The position numbers and the translations under genes were made by a program. Source: Halopiger aswanensis (GTDB taxonomy: Archaea; Halobacteriota; Halobacteria; Halobacteriales; Natrialbaceae). Taken from it: a DNA stretch of 64,000 nucleotides. Numbering within the stretch: position 1 is the stretch's first letter; each line of letters begins with the position of its first letter. The notes below the pieces were generated by a model. The model worked only from the letters and a program-made list of their open reading frames with translations. It did not search any database and had not been told where the DNA came from. Location: positions 62,001 to 126,000 of the forward strand of contig NZ_RAPO01000003.1 in assembly GCF_003610195.1 (NCBI RefSeq), read 5' to 3'. Shown in pieces: positions 25,850-33,939 of the stretch.

Positions 25850-26680
25850 TCACTCGACCTCCTGCCAGCGGGTGAGGTAGTCGCCGATCCGGTAGACGGC
25901 CGCGGCCGAAACGTAGCCGAGGGCGCCGATCGCGATCATGCCGACCGCGACGACGTCGGTCTGGAGCAGCCGGTAGGCCTGGAAGATGATGTAACCGATG
26001 CCGACGCCGCCGGCGATCATCTCCGCGGCGACGACCGTGATCCACGCCAGACCGACGCCGATCGAGACGCCGGTGACGATCGACGGCAGCGTCGCGGGGA
26101 CGATCACGTGGCGAAACACCTGGCGCGACTCGGCGCCCAGGCTCGAGGCCGCCTGCACGTACTCCTCCTCGACGGTCCGGACGCCCTCGACGGTGTTAAC
26201 GAGGATCGGGAAGAACGACCCGACGAACACCACGAAGATCACGCCGCTGCGGAACGTCGGCAGTAGCAGGAGGGCAATCGGCACCCAGGCCACCGGCGGG
26301 ACCGGCCGGAACACCTCGAGCCCGGGGAACAGCGCGTCCTCCCAGCGCCGGCTCGTGCCGATCGCCAACCCGAGCGGGATGGCGACGAGGACCGCGAGCG
26401 TGACGGCGACGAGGACCCGCAGCGCCGAGTAGGCCGCGTGCTCGTAGATCGTCTCGCCGCCCTCGGTCATCGGCGCGCCGCCCAACGCCGAAACTAGCGT
26501 CTGCAGCGTCGTCTCGGGGCCGACGAACTTGTCGAACCCGAGGAAGCCGACGCGGACGGCGAGCGACCAGCAGGCGAGAAACAGCGCCACCGACAGCAGC
26601 TGGCGGAGTCGCTTCGAGGGGAACGGGACGGACAGTTCGCCGACCTGGCGCTGGAGCCGGTCGATCGGTTCGGCGCTCAT
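25850..26680 (-). CDS. ABC transporter permease, NitT/TauT type (permease A)
   Basis: A 276-residue permease with about six helices. The EAA loop reads VEEEYVQAASSLGAESRQVFRHVIVPATLPSIV. The ATG overlaps the end of the substrate-binding protein gene by 4 bp. It is separated by 91 bp from the ATPase gene. It is similar in layout to permease B but longer at the N-terminus. Confidence 0.92.
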   Translation of the reverse strand: MSAEPIDRLQRQVGELSVPFPSKRLRQLLSVALFLACWSLAVRVGFLGFDKFVGPETTLQTLVSALGGAPMTEGGETIYEHAAYSALRVLVAVTLAVLVAIPLGLAIGTSRRWEDALFPGLEVFRPVPPVAWVPIALLLLPTFRSGVIFVVFVGSFFPILVNTVEGVRTVEEEYVQAASSLGAESRQVFRHVIVPATLPSIVTGVSIGVGLAWITVVAAEMIAGGVGIGYIIFQAYRLLQTDVVAVGMIAIGALGYVSAAAVYRIGDYLTRWQEVE

Positions 26681-27840
26681 CGCTCGGCCCCCCGGAGCGG
26701 CTCCCAGTCCGCCTCGTCGTCGTCCTCGAGTTCGTCGATCGCCGCCTGTAGCGGCTCGGTGCGGTAGCGATCGTCCGGCGGCACGCCGTCGATGACGCCC
26801 TGGTTCTCGGCGAGGAACGCCGGCGCCTCCTCCTTCATCAGCCGCTCGGCCTCGTCGACGGCCTCGTAGTCGGTGTAGAACAGCATGCGCTCGACGTCGG
26901 GGTTGACGTCGATGTTCTCGTAGAGGGTCGCGTGCAGCGTCTCGCGCTCGTAGTCCCGAAGCTGTCCCTCCTGCTGGATCAGGTCGATCGTCCGCTCGGG
27001 ATCGGTCGCCATGATGTGTTTGGCCTCGAGTTCGGCCTTCAACCAGCCGCGCGCGGCCTCGGGGTGGTTCTCGACCAGCGAGTCCAGCATCAGGAGCCCG
27101 GCGGCGTCGTACGCGTCGTAGTCCGCGCCGGTGAACAGGTATTCCGCGGCGCCCTCCTGAATAACCGACCGCGAGGGAGAGGGTTCCCAGCCGGCGCCGG
27201 CCGGGATGTTCCCCTCGCGGATGTTCGTGACGATCGTCTGCATCCCCTGATCGGAGAAGTCGGGACTGATCCCCTCGTCCTGCACCGCCTCGAGGAGGAA
27301 CCGGTGGGTGCAGGCGCCGGTAGTGACGCCGATCTCGCGGCCGTCCAGATCCTGCGCGTCCTCGATGTCGACGCCCTCGGGGACGAAACAGAGGTTGCAC
27401 TGCTGGCCCGCCGAGAAGCCCGCGATCGCGACCATGTCGATCGCCGTCTCGTCGTTCGCCATCGCGGTGATCGTCGGCATGTCGCCGGTGTAGCCGATGT
27501 CGTTCTGTTCCGAGATCATCTTGTTTCCGACCACCGCGCCTTGGAGGGCGACCTCCCAGCTCGCGACGGAGTACTCCTCGGGGAGGTACTTCTCCGCGAG
27601 GCCGGCGTGGCGGATTACGAGCGCCGACCACGACTCGGTGTAGAAGGGCTGGTAGCCGACGATAAACGCCTGGTCGTCGAAGCCGGCGAGAGCCCCGCCG
27701 AGGACTTCGCCGCCGGTGCAGCCGGCGAGCGCGCTCGCGCCGATCGCGCTCGAGGCTCCGAGTAGCCGTCGCCTGCTCACCCCCGTTTCGGTCGTCGATT
27801 CGTCGGTTCGTCGATGTGAATGTCGTCCGGTAGCGTCCAT
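26677..27840 (-). CDS. Substrate-binding lipoprotein, NitT/TauT type
   Basis: A 387-residue receptor. A Tat signal (SRRRLLGAS, residues 23-31) leads into a lipobox ALAGC, so it is exported folded and lipid-anchored. The two-lobed domain contains FIVGYQPFYTESWSALVIRHAGL at the start, NDIGYTGDMPTITAMANDE for ligand contact, and DLDGREIGVTTGACTHRFLLEA. The family takes nitrate, taurine, alkanesulfonates or thiamine-like pyrimidines. The ligand cannot be told, although the nearby TauE/SafE gene favours an organosulfur compound. Confidence 0.9.
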   Translation of the reverse strand: MDATGRHSHRRTDESTTETGVSRRRLLGASSAIGASALAGCTGGEVLGGALAGFDDQAFIVGYQPFYTESWSALVIRHAGLAEKYLPEEYSVASWEVALQGAVVGNKMISEQNDIGYTGDMPTITAMANDETAIDMVAIAGFSAGQQCNLCFVPEGVDIEDAQDLDGREIGVTTGACTHRFLLEAVQDEGISPDFSDQGMQTIVTNIREGNIPAGAGWEPSPSRSVIQEGAAEYLFTGADYDAYDAAGLLMLDSLVENHPEAARGWLKAELEAKHIMATDPERTIDLIQQEGQLRDYERETLHATLYENIDVNPDVERMLFYTDYEAVDEAERLMKEEAPAFLAENQGVIDGVPPDDRYRTEPLQAAIDELEDDDEADWEPLRGAER

Positions 27841-27918
27841 AGAATATTCCCTCGCTGGTCCGTGTCGCTGCAATTTCGCTCGGCGGGGTCGTCCCCGACG
27901 GGAAGAGCAGTCACCTAT

Positions 27919-27937
27919 CAGCTATTATCGATAGCTG
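27919..27937. promoter_or_regulatory. Inverted repeat CAGCTAT-TATCG-ATAGCTG
   Basis: Perfect 7-bp arms flank a 5-base spacer, 79 bp upstream of the substrate-binding protein's ATG. It could be an operator for the importer operon; no regulator gene is adjacent. Confidence 0.4.
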
Positions 27938-27971
27938 GGGAGAAGGAGCCGGCCTGCAGGTGCAGTCCGCT

Positions 27972-27990
27972 CGAGGGCAATACGCCCTCG
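27972..27990. repeat. Inverted repeat CGAGGGC-AATAC-GCCCTCG
   Basis: Perfect 7-bp GC-rich arms around a 5-base loop, 35 bp beyond the AT-rich inverted repeat. It could equally be a hairpin terminator-like element or an operator. Confidence 0.35.
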
Positions 27991-28189
27991 TATGCGCCGG
28001 TTATTCGACGCCCGCTCGGGGGTAGCGCGTATCGACATTTGGAGCGAAAGTGTTGCGTACTCCCGAATACGGACACCGGTGCGGCGGTTGCGCCGCCACC
28101 TTCGAGAAGCGAAAGTGCCGATCCGACGGGTGCGGCGCCGGCTCGGTGGTGCGGCCGCGGGATCAGCGCGCGAGCCGCCGGTCGAGTCA

Positions 28190-28360
28190 GTCGTAGGCGC
28201 GCGAGCGGATCTCGGCGGGAAACTCGCGGCCGCCGTCGAAGAACGCGGTCTCGAATCGATCCGAACGTCAGCAGCAGCGTATGCGTCGGCGACCGTCGGC
28301 TCGAGTTCGCGGACCGAATCGGCCGGGAGGTCGCCGTCGTCGGTCCGTGCCTGCGCAACA
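28190..28360 (-). pseudogene. Possible gene remnant with frameshift
   Basis: On the minus strand one frame reads like a normal haloarchaeal protein (DDGDLPADSVRELEPTVADAY, then ADVRID). Coding character then jumps to another frame (SDRFETAFFDGGREF, then PAEIRSRAYD and a stop). The two pieces join at GATCGATTC, as after a 1-2 base indel. A preceding in-frame start is not clear. I do not recognise the family. The alternative is chance, given the high GC. Confidence 0.35.
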
Positions 28361-28452
28361 GTGCCGTCGGGACGACCACATGAGAATCGGTGACGGTTCA
28401 CCGGCCGTCGATCGGCGAACGGCGGCGCCTGCCGACGCACACTGCGTCCCGA

Positions 28453-30435
28453 CTACTGCCCGGAGGTCCGATCGATCGCGTCGTCGATGAACTCCTCGGG
28501 CAGTTCGTCGATCTGGCCCGCCTGAACGCGCCAGAGGTTCGCGTAGAGGCTGTCTCGCTCGAGGAGTTCGTCGTGGGTCCCGCGTTCGACGATCTCGCCG
28601 TCATCGAGGACGAGGATTTTGTCGGCGTCGCGGATCGTCGAGAGCCGGTGGGCGATGATGAACGTGGTCCGGTCGGCGCTGAGGCGGTCGAGCGAGCGCT
28701 GGATGAGCATCTCCGTCTCGGTGTCGACCGCGCTCGTCGCCTCGTCGAAGATCAGGATGTCCGGATCGCCGACGACGGTCCGGGCGATCGAGATCCGCTG
28801 GCGCTGGCCGCCGGAGAGCCGGACGCCGCGCTCGCCGACCTGCGTGTCGTAGCCCTCGGGGAGTCGCTCGATGAACTCGTGGGCTTCGGCGACCTTCGCG
28901 GCCTCGCGGATCTCCTCGTCGGTCGCGTCGAACCGACCGTAGGCGATGTTTTCGCGGATCGTGCCGCCGAAGAGGTACGTCTCCTGGCTGACGTAGCCGA
29001 TCGACTCGCGCAGACTCGCGAGGGTGACGTCCCGCAGGTCGTAGCCGTCGATGCGGATCGAACCCTCGTCGACGTCGTAGAGTCGGAGCAGCAGTTTGAG
29101 CACCGTCGACTTGCCCGCGCCGGTCGCGCCGACGAGCGCGACGGTCTCCCCTGGTTCGGCCTCGAAGGAGACGTCCTTCAGCACCGGATCGGTCTCGTCG
29201 TCGCTCGAGTCCCGGCCCTCCTGCGCGTCGGCCGCGACGGTGCCGCCGTCGGGTTCGGCGTCCGCCGGCGACGGGATGGCGTTCGCGTAGTCGAACGTGA
29301 CCGAATCGTACTCGACGTGGCCGTCGACGGCGGGGAGTTCCTCGGCGTCGGGGGCGTCCGTGATCCTGACGGGCATGTCGAGCAGCCCGAAGACGCGCTT
29401 GCCGGACGCGCGAGCGTTCTCGTAGAGGTCGACGACGCTGGCGATGTCCCGCATCGGGTTGCGAATCCGCTGGCTCATAAACAGGAAGGTGACGAGCGTC
29501 CCGACCGACAGCTCGCCGGTGAACGGCCCCGGCGGGCCGCTGACGAGCCAGACGCCGCCGACCAGGAACGTCATTCCGAAGGCGACGTTGGTGAGGAACC
29601 GGGATCCGGGGTGATAGAGCAGCTCGAGCTTGATCCGCCACCAGTTCGATTCGAAGTAGTTCCACGAGACGTCGTTGACCCGCTCGTTCTCGTACTCCTC
29701 GGTCGCGGTCGACTTGATGAGTTGCATCCCGCCGAGGTTGTTCTCGAGGCGCGTGTTCATCGAGCCGACGGCCGACCGGATCGCGTCGTAGGCGGGCTCG
29801 ACGAGGCGGTGAAAGAGGAGGGTGCCGACGGCCAACAGCGGAAGCGCGCTCAGCGTCACCAGCGCGAGTTGCCAGTTCAGGTAGATGAGGATGGCCGTGA
29901 CGCCGAGGAGGACCGCCGCGATCCGGGAGGCCCTGACGAACGCGTCGTCGAAGAACCGCTCGAAGTTCGAGACGTCGTTGTTGAGCACGCTCATCAGTTC
30001 GCCGGTGTCCTCGGACTCGAAAAAGCCCATATCGAGCCGCTGGAGCTTCCGGTACGTCGCGGTCCGGACGTCGTGCATGACGCGATGCGAGAAGTAATCC
30101 ATACAGAGGCCGCGAGCCAGCGAGGAGACCGCCAACAGGAGGTAGCTCCCGATAATCAGGCCGAAGGAGAACCACAGTTGTCCGGCCCGATCGCCCGGAA
30201 TCCACGCCGCGGGGAGCAGGGGGAGTTCGTAGCCCCGGGTCTGGTTAAAGACGGCGTCGATCGCCACGCCGAGGATAAACGGCGGCACCAGCGACGCTCC
30301 CCGCTGAATCAGGTTCAACACCAATCCGACACCGAAAACGGCCCAGTGGTCGCGACCGAACGTCGTAAAGATACGAACCAACGGCTTGGAGACGCGGTCG
30401 CGATAGGCCTCAAACGTACTCTTCTCGACAGCCAT
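28453..30435 (-). CDS. ABC exporter, fused membrane and ATPase domains (copy B)
   Basis: A 660-residue half-transporter. Six helices lie in roughly residues 30-340. A linker of about 40 acidic residues (near 365-410, rich in Asp, Glu and Ala) separates the membrane part from the ATPase. Walker A is GATGAGKS, signature LSGGQRQR, Walker B ILIFDEATS, H-loop FIIAHRLS. It is a paralogue of copy A and ends with the similar LWRVQAGQIDELPEEFI. The ATG at MAVEKSTFEAY has a TATA-like box about 29 nt upstream (leaderless). Confidence 0.93.
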   Translation of the reverse strand: MAVEKSTFEAYRDRVSKPLVRIFTTFGRDHWAVFGVGLVLNLIQRGASLVPPFILGVAIDAVFNQTRGYELPLLPAAWIPGDRAGQLWFSFGLIIGSYLLLAVSSLARGLCMDYFSHRVMHDVRTATYRKLQRLDMGFFESEDTGELMSVLNNDVSNFERFFDDAFVRASRIAAVLLGVTAILIYLNWQLALVTLSALPLLAVGTLLFHRLVEPAYDAIRSAVGSMNTRLENNLGGMQLIKSTATEEYENERVNDVSWNYFESNWWRIKLELLYHPGSRFLTNVAFGMTFLVGGVWLVSGPPGPFTGELSVGTLVTFLFMSQRIRNPMRDIASVVDLYENARASGKRVFGLLDMPVRITDAPDAEELPAVDGHVEYDSVTFDYANAIPSPADAEPDGGTVAADAQEGRDSSDDETDPVLKDVSFEAEPGETVALVGATGAGKSTVLKLLLRLYDVDEGSIRIDGYDLRDVTLASLRESIGYVSQETYLFGGTIRENIAYGRFDATDEEIREAAKVAEAHEFIERLPEGYDTQVGERGVRLSGGQRQRISIARTVVGDPDILIFDEATSAVDTETEMLIQRSLDRLSADRTTFIIAHRLSTIRDADKILVLDDGEIVERGTHDELLERDSLYANLWRVQAGQIDELPEEFIDDAIDRTSGQ

Positions 30436-30761
30436 TCGGTCGTGCCGTCTTTCGGTACTGAGTACATAAAACCGTGGGCAGGGAGAACGTGGCACCGGTT
30501 TCAGTACGGGCTCGAGCGCCGCCGTGACGGCGATGAACGGCCCGCAGAGCGAACCCGCAGACGGTACGGCTCGAGAAACGGTATCGACGCGCTGAGAACG
30601 GCGTTTCGTATTCTGTCGGAGATAGCCGTCACATTGTACGGGAACCGAGCTGCGTTCGGCAGTGGTACGGAGTTGCGCTCCAGGGCGGAACGGACGCCGA
30701 CGAACCCCACGAGGCTACCGCAACGACCACACCTATCAGGCTGCCGTCCAGATATAGGGCC
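30436..30761. other. Divergent intergenic region, exporter B / aldo-keto reductase
   Basis: A TATA-like ACATAAAA (30464-30471, reading as TTTTATGT on the minus strand) serves exporter B. No other gene or strong repeat is seen in these 326 bases. Confidence 0.45.
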
Positions 30762-31622
30762 GTGAGCAGCAACTCGATCGAAAACGAGAGCGACACGTTC
30801 GAGATCGGCGACACGACCGTCCACCGGCTCGGATTCGGCGCGATGCGTCTCTGCGGGGATGAGATCATCGGCCCGCCGGACGACGAAGAGACTGCACGCG
30901 AGGTCGTCCAGCACGCAGTCGACCTCGGCGTCGACCTCATCGACACCGCCGACTCCTACGGCCCCGGCGTGAGCGAGCGGCTCATCCGCGAGGCGATCGG
31001 CGACCGCGACGACGTGCTGGTCGCGACCAAGGCCGGCCTGCTTCGCAACCGCGAGGGCGACTGGCTCGCTCACGGCGACCCGGACTACATCCGCAATCAG
31101 GTCCTGACCTCGCTCGACCGGCTCGGGACCGACACGATCGACCTCTACCAGTTCCACCGTCCCGACGAGGACGTCCCCTACGAGGACTCCATCCAGACAT
31201 TCGCCGAACTGCAGGACGACGGCCTCGTCGACCAGGTCGGCGTCAGCAACGTCTCCGTCGAACAACTCGAGACGGCCCGCGAGTACGTCGACGTCGCTAC
31301 CGTCCAGAACCGGTACAACGTAGACGACCGCTCGAGCGCGGACGTGCTCGAGGTCTGCGAGCAGAACGACATCGGGTTCATCCCGTGGGCGCCGATCGAC
31401 GGCGACGACCTCGACGCGCACGGCGACGTGTTAGACGAGATCGGCGACGAACACGACGCGACGCGCCGACAGGTCGCGCTGGCGTGGCTACTGGCCCACT
31501 CCGACGTCGTACTGCCGATTCCGGGCACCTCGGATCCCGACCACCTCGAGTCGAACGTGGCCGCCACGCAGCTATCGCTGTCGGACGAGGAAGTCCAGCG
31601 GCTGACCGACGTCGCGGAGTAG
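30762..31622 (+). CDS. Aldo/keto reductase
   Basis: A 286-residue TIM-barrel NAD(P)H oxidoreductase. The catalytic tetrad is visible: Asp and Tyr in DLIDTADSYGPG, Lys in LVATKAG, His in LYQFHRPD. The C-terminal cofactor region holds LPIPGTSDPDHLESN. It reduces carbonyl substrates, and the physiological one is unknown. It starts with GTG, because no ATG gives the N-terminal strand. The gene is single and convergent with the membrane protein that follows. Confidence 0.9.
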   Translation: MSSNSIENESDTFEIGDTTVHRLGFGAMRLCGDEIIGPPDDEETAREVVQHAVDLGVDLIDTADSYGPGVSERLIREAIGDRDDVLVATKAGLLRNREGDWLAHGDPDYIRNQVLTSLDRLGTDTIDLYQFHRPDEDVPYEDSIQTFAELQDDGLVDQVGVSNVSVEQLETAREYVDVATVQNRYNVDDRSSADVLEVCEQNDIGFIPWAPIDGDDLDAHGDVLDEIGDEHDATRRQVALAWLLAHSDVVLPIPGTSDPDHLESNVAATQLSLSDEEVQRLTDVAE

Positions 31623-31627
31623 CCGAC

Positions 31628-32923
31628 TTAGCCGCTGTTTTCGCTCTCGAACTGACCGGCGATCCGGTTGGAGAGATCCGTGAGGTAGAACGAGCCCCAG
31701 ACCGCCGCGACGATCGCACCGACGACGTCGTAGACGAGGTCGACGATCGTATCGCTCAGTCCGTGTTGGGAGACGACCGCATCGATGCCGAGCACCCGCG
31801 CGCTCCAGTCGATGCCGAACTCGAAGAGCTCCCAGACGACCCCGAACGCGAGGACGAACACGAGGATGAAGGCGAACAGCATCGCCGGCGGGAAGTAGAC
31901 CTCGTCTGTGTGGAGATCGATCGCTCGGACGACCGCGTAGCCGGCCGCGGCGACGATCGACGCCGACATCGTATGCGTCAGGCTGTCCCACTGCCCGATC
32001 AGGCCGTAGAACCCGGCCGAGCCCAGCGCGTGAAGGAAGACGGCCGCCGTCAGCCAGAAGACGATCCCCGGCTCGAGCGGGAGGCGAGCGTCGCGCTCGA
32101 GGACGGCGGGCAGGAACGTGATCGCCAGCGCGATAGCGGCGTTAGCGACCGTCGGCAGGTCCCGCGTGACGAGCCCGTACAGTAAGATTCCCGCAAGCGC
32201 GACCTGCATGACTCGAGCGAGGCGACGAACGATTTCGTCGGGGACGTCTAGCCGATCGCGAAGCAGCGGCGGCACGGGATCGGGTTCCGAGTCGGGTGCT
32301 GGCTCCTCGTTCTCGCTCGTCGCCGATCGTTCGGAGACTGGCTCGGAGTAGGTCTTGAAGAGCCGGTCAAAGAGCACGCCGGCCGCGAGGCCCGCGACCG
32401 CGGCGTAGGCGAAATCGATCATCATCGCGCGGTTTGCCGCGTCCTCCGACCGGCCCGTCAGGATGTAGTCGGTCCCGAGCGTCACGTCGGCGACCCACTG
32501 GGCGACGTTCCACGCGCCGGCGACGGCCAGCGTCGTCAGAACGACCAGCGCGATCGCAAAGCCGTGGGTCATCCGTACCGCCGTGAACCGGTCGATCTCG
32601 ACGACCGCGACGAGCGCGATGGCGGCGACGGCGACGTACGTTTCGACGGTCGTCAGGAACGACTCGCCGAGCACCGTCGCGTGGACGATGGGGAGGAGCA
32701 CGAGCACCAACAGCGTCCACGGCGGCATCGCGAGCGGATCGCGGCGCGCGATCACCGGAAGCAGGACGATCGCGACCGCGGCGAGGGTGAAGGCGAACCA
32801 GCGGTACGAGCGCGTCCCGCCGTGGCCGATCGCCAGCACGACGAGGACGATCGTGACGAGCCACGCCAGCGCCGCGTTCCGTCTCGGCTCCTCGCGCCGC
32901 GCACCGCGCCGAACGTCCGCCAT
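31628..32923 (-). CDS. Polytopic membrane protein with internal duplication
   Basis: A 431-residue protein with about twelve hydrophobic segments in two halves, separated by an acidic Pro/Glu linker near residues 205-230. The C-terminal half (QWDSLTHTMSASIVAAAGYAV, FGVVWELFEFGID, SDTIVDLVYDVVGAI) resembles the DUF2238/YjdF membrane family, with polar His/Asp/Glu residues inside helices. The N-terminal half has the same helix order (WNVAQWVADVTLGTDY, MMIDFAYAAVAGLAAG) but has lost the His residue. Function is unknown. Confidence 0.75.
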   Translation of the reverse strand: MADVRRGARREEPRRNAALAWLVTIVLVVLAIGHGGTRSYRWFAFTLAAVAIVLLPVIARRDPLAMPPWTLLVLVLLPIVHATVLGESFLTTVETYVAVAAIALVAVVEIDRFTAVRMTHGFAIALVVLTTLAVAGAWNVAQWVADVTLGTDYILTGRSEDAANRAMMIDFAYAAVAGLAAGVLFDRLFKTYSEPVSERSATSENEEPAPDSEPDPVPPLLRDRLDVPDEIVRRLARVMQVALAGILLYGLVTRDLPTVANAAIALAITFLPAVLERDARLPLEPGIVFWLTAAVFLHALGSAGFYGLIGQWDSLTHTMSASIVAAAGYAVVRAIDLHTDEVYFPPAMLFAFILVFVLAFGVVWELFEFGIDWSARVLGIDAVVSQHGLSDTIVDLVYDVVGAIVAAVWGSFYLTDLSNRIAGQFESENSG

Positions 32924-33091
32924 ACCCGTCGGTACGGGACGCTCCGTCTAAACGCGAGGGCATGACCACGCCGCCGCCCTCGATACGCGAGCCGATCTCG
33001 ACTCATCGGCACGATGGCCGCTCCGTCATCGCGCCGCCTCGAGTTCCGTTCTGACGATGCCTGCGACTCGCCGGTTTGCTCGCGGCAAAAC

Positions 33092-33113
33092 GTCCGGGTG
33101 CGAGAATCGAACC
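33092..33113 (-). repeat. tRNA-His 3'-end copy
   Basis: 22 bases identical to the acceptor strand and T-arm of tRNA-His, 121 bp beyond the original in the tRNA's downstream direction. It is followed by a further hairpin (GAGC-AAACCG-GCGA core, about 33058-33089). Confidence 0.9.
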
Positions 33114-33172
33114 GTAGCCAGACGGTCGGCCTCACTCCGTTCGGCCGCTGCGACTGGCGGGGTTCGATTCTC
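33102..33172. repeat. Long stem-loop made of direct and inverted tRNA-His T-arm
   Basis: 12-bp perfect arms (GAGAATCGAACC at 33102-33113, GGTTCGATTCTC at 33161-33172) are T-arm sequence in opposite orientations. Inside, on the tRNA strand, a CGGCC/GGCCG stem (33127-33147) encloses GAAC-GGA-GTGA. Confidence 0.8.
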
Positions 33173-33179
33173 TGACGAC

Positions 33180-33211
33180 TTCTGTGGCTCACGAGTTTGT
33201 TCGCCACAGAA
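33180..33211 (-). repeat. Stem-loop after tRNA-His (9-bp stem, GAAC-GTGA core)
   Basis: On the tRNA strand TTCTGTGGC/GCCACAGAA encloses GAAC-AAACTC-GTGA. It begins one base after the tRNA 3' end. Confidence 0.8.
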
Positions 33212-33212
33212 G

Positions 33213-33285
33213 GTCCGGGTGCGAGAATCGAACCCGCGTCTCAGCCTCCACAAGGCTGAAGGATAACCACTACCCCAACCCGGAC
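33213..33285 (-). tRNA. tRNA-His (GTG anticodon)
   Basis: Eight pairs in the acceptor (GTCCGGGT/ACCCGGAC), including an encoded G-1 opposite C73, the hallmark of tRNA-His. The anticodon loop is TTGTGGA with anticodon GTG, and the T-arm GCGGG-TTCGATT-CTCGC. CCA is not encoded. Confidence 0.95.
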
Positions 33286-33462
33286 ACGCTTACGTGCTTA
33301 CGTAGGACCGGTCGAACTGAAATACGTTACGACTCGAGAAACGGCGTGAGAAACCGGAACAAGGCCACCATCCAGTTGCGCCGTCGTATGCGGTGTACAC
33401 TCCGGCCGCAGCGCTCGCGACCGAGACGCTTTTCGGGAGTCCGATCCTATACCCGCCAACGC

Positions 33463-33918
33463 GTGGCCATCACCGACAAGATCTACGTCAAGAATCACCA
33501 GCAGTTGAGCTCCCAGCTCGAGACGAATATCCCGAAAGGGGCGTTCAAGGGGGCGACGCTGGACATGCTCTTTCAGGGGGACGGCCTCGAGAAGTTAGAT
33601 GATGCAACCCAGGAGCGGGTGCTCGACTTCTCGAGCGACTTCCTCGACTGTAGCTGCGACAACAACCCCTACTGCGGCTGCCCCGAGCGCAAGTTCGTCC
33701 GCTACCTCCTCGAGTTGCGCGCGGAGGGGCTCGGGCCGGACGCGATCGTCGACGTGATGACCGACGACTACATGGTCTACGCCTACCCCGGCGACATCCT
33801 CTCGTTCCTCGACGACGCGGTCCGGACGCTCGAGGCGGCCGAGGGGCTCGCGCGGGTCGACGGCGAATCGGAGAAGCGAGACGAGATTCGGCGGGCGAAG
33901 CAGGATCTCGCGCGGTAA
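33463..33918 (+). CDS. DUF5814-like cysteine-rich protein
   Basis: A 151-residue soluble protein. The first part (ITDKIYVKNHQQLSSQL, KGAFKGATLDMLFQGDG) leads into a cysteine cluster CSCDNNPYCGCPERK at about residues 64-78, probably a metal site, then a helical tail. It matches my memory of the haloarchaeal DUF5814 proteins, which occur alone or fused to helicase-like proteins. It starts with GTG; a longer frame upstream runs through the tRNA-His gene and is rejected. Confidence 0.7.
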   Translation: MAITDKIYVKNHQQLSSQLETNIPKGAFKGATLDMLFQGDGLEKLDDATQERVLDFSSDFLDCSCDNNPYCGCPERKFVRYLLELRAEGLGPDAIVDVMTDDYMVYAYPGDILSFLDDAVRTLEAAEGLARVDGESEKRDEIRRAKQDLAR

Positions 33919-33939
33919 CGCAGTAACGCGATAACCCAG

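Larger units (their letters stand above)
27841..28452. other. Region upstream of importer operon, with gene remnant
   Basis: No intact gene is seen. Two compact inverted repeats lie near the operon start (listed separately). Around 28190-28360 there is a frameshifted piece that looks coding. Confidence 0.5.

Noticed and set aside
27918-28440. Intact 150-170 codon minus-strand frames upstream of the importer operon
   Set aside because: Only a central piece of one frame looks coding; the rest is Arg/Pro-rich. I report the frameshifted piece as a possible remnant.
28390-30765. 791-codon plus-strand open frame opposite ABC exporter B
   Set aside because: It is an antisense shadow of the exporter gene; the minus-strand frame carries all ABC motifs.
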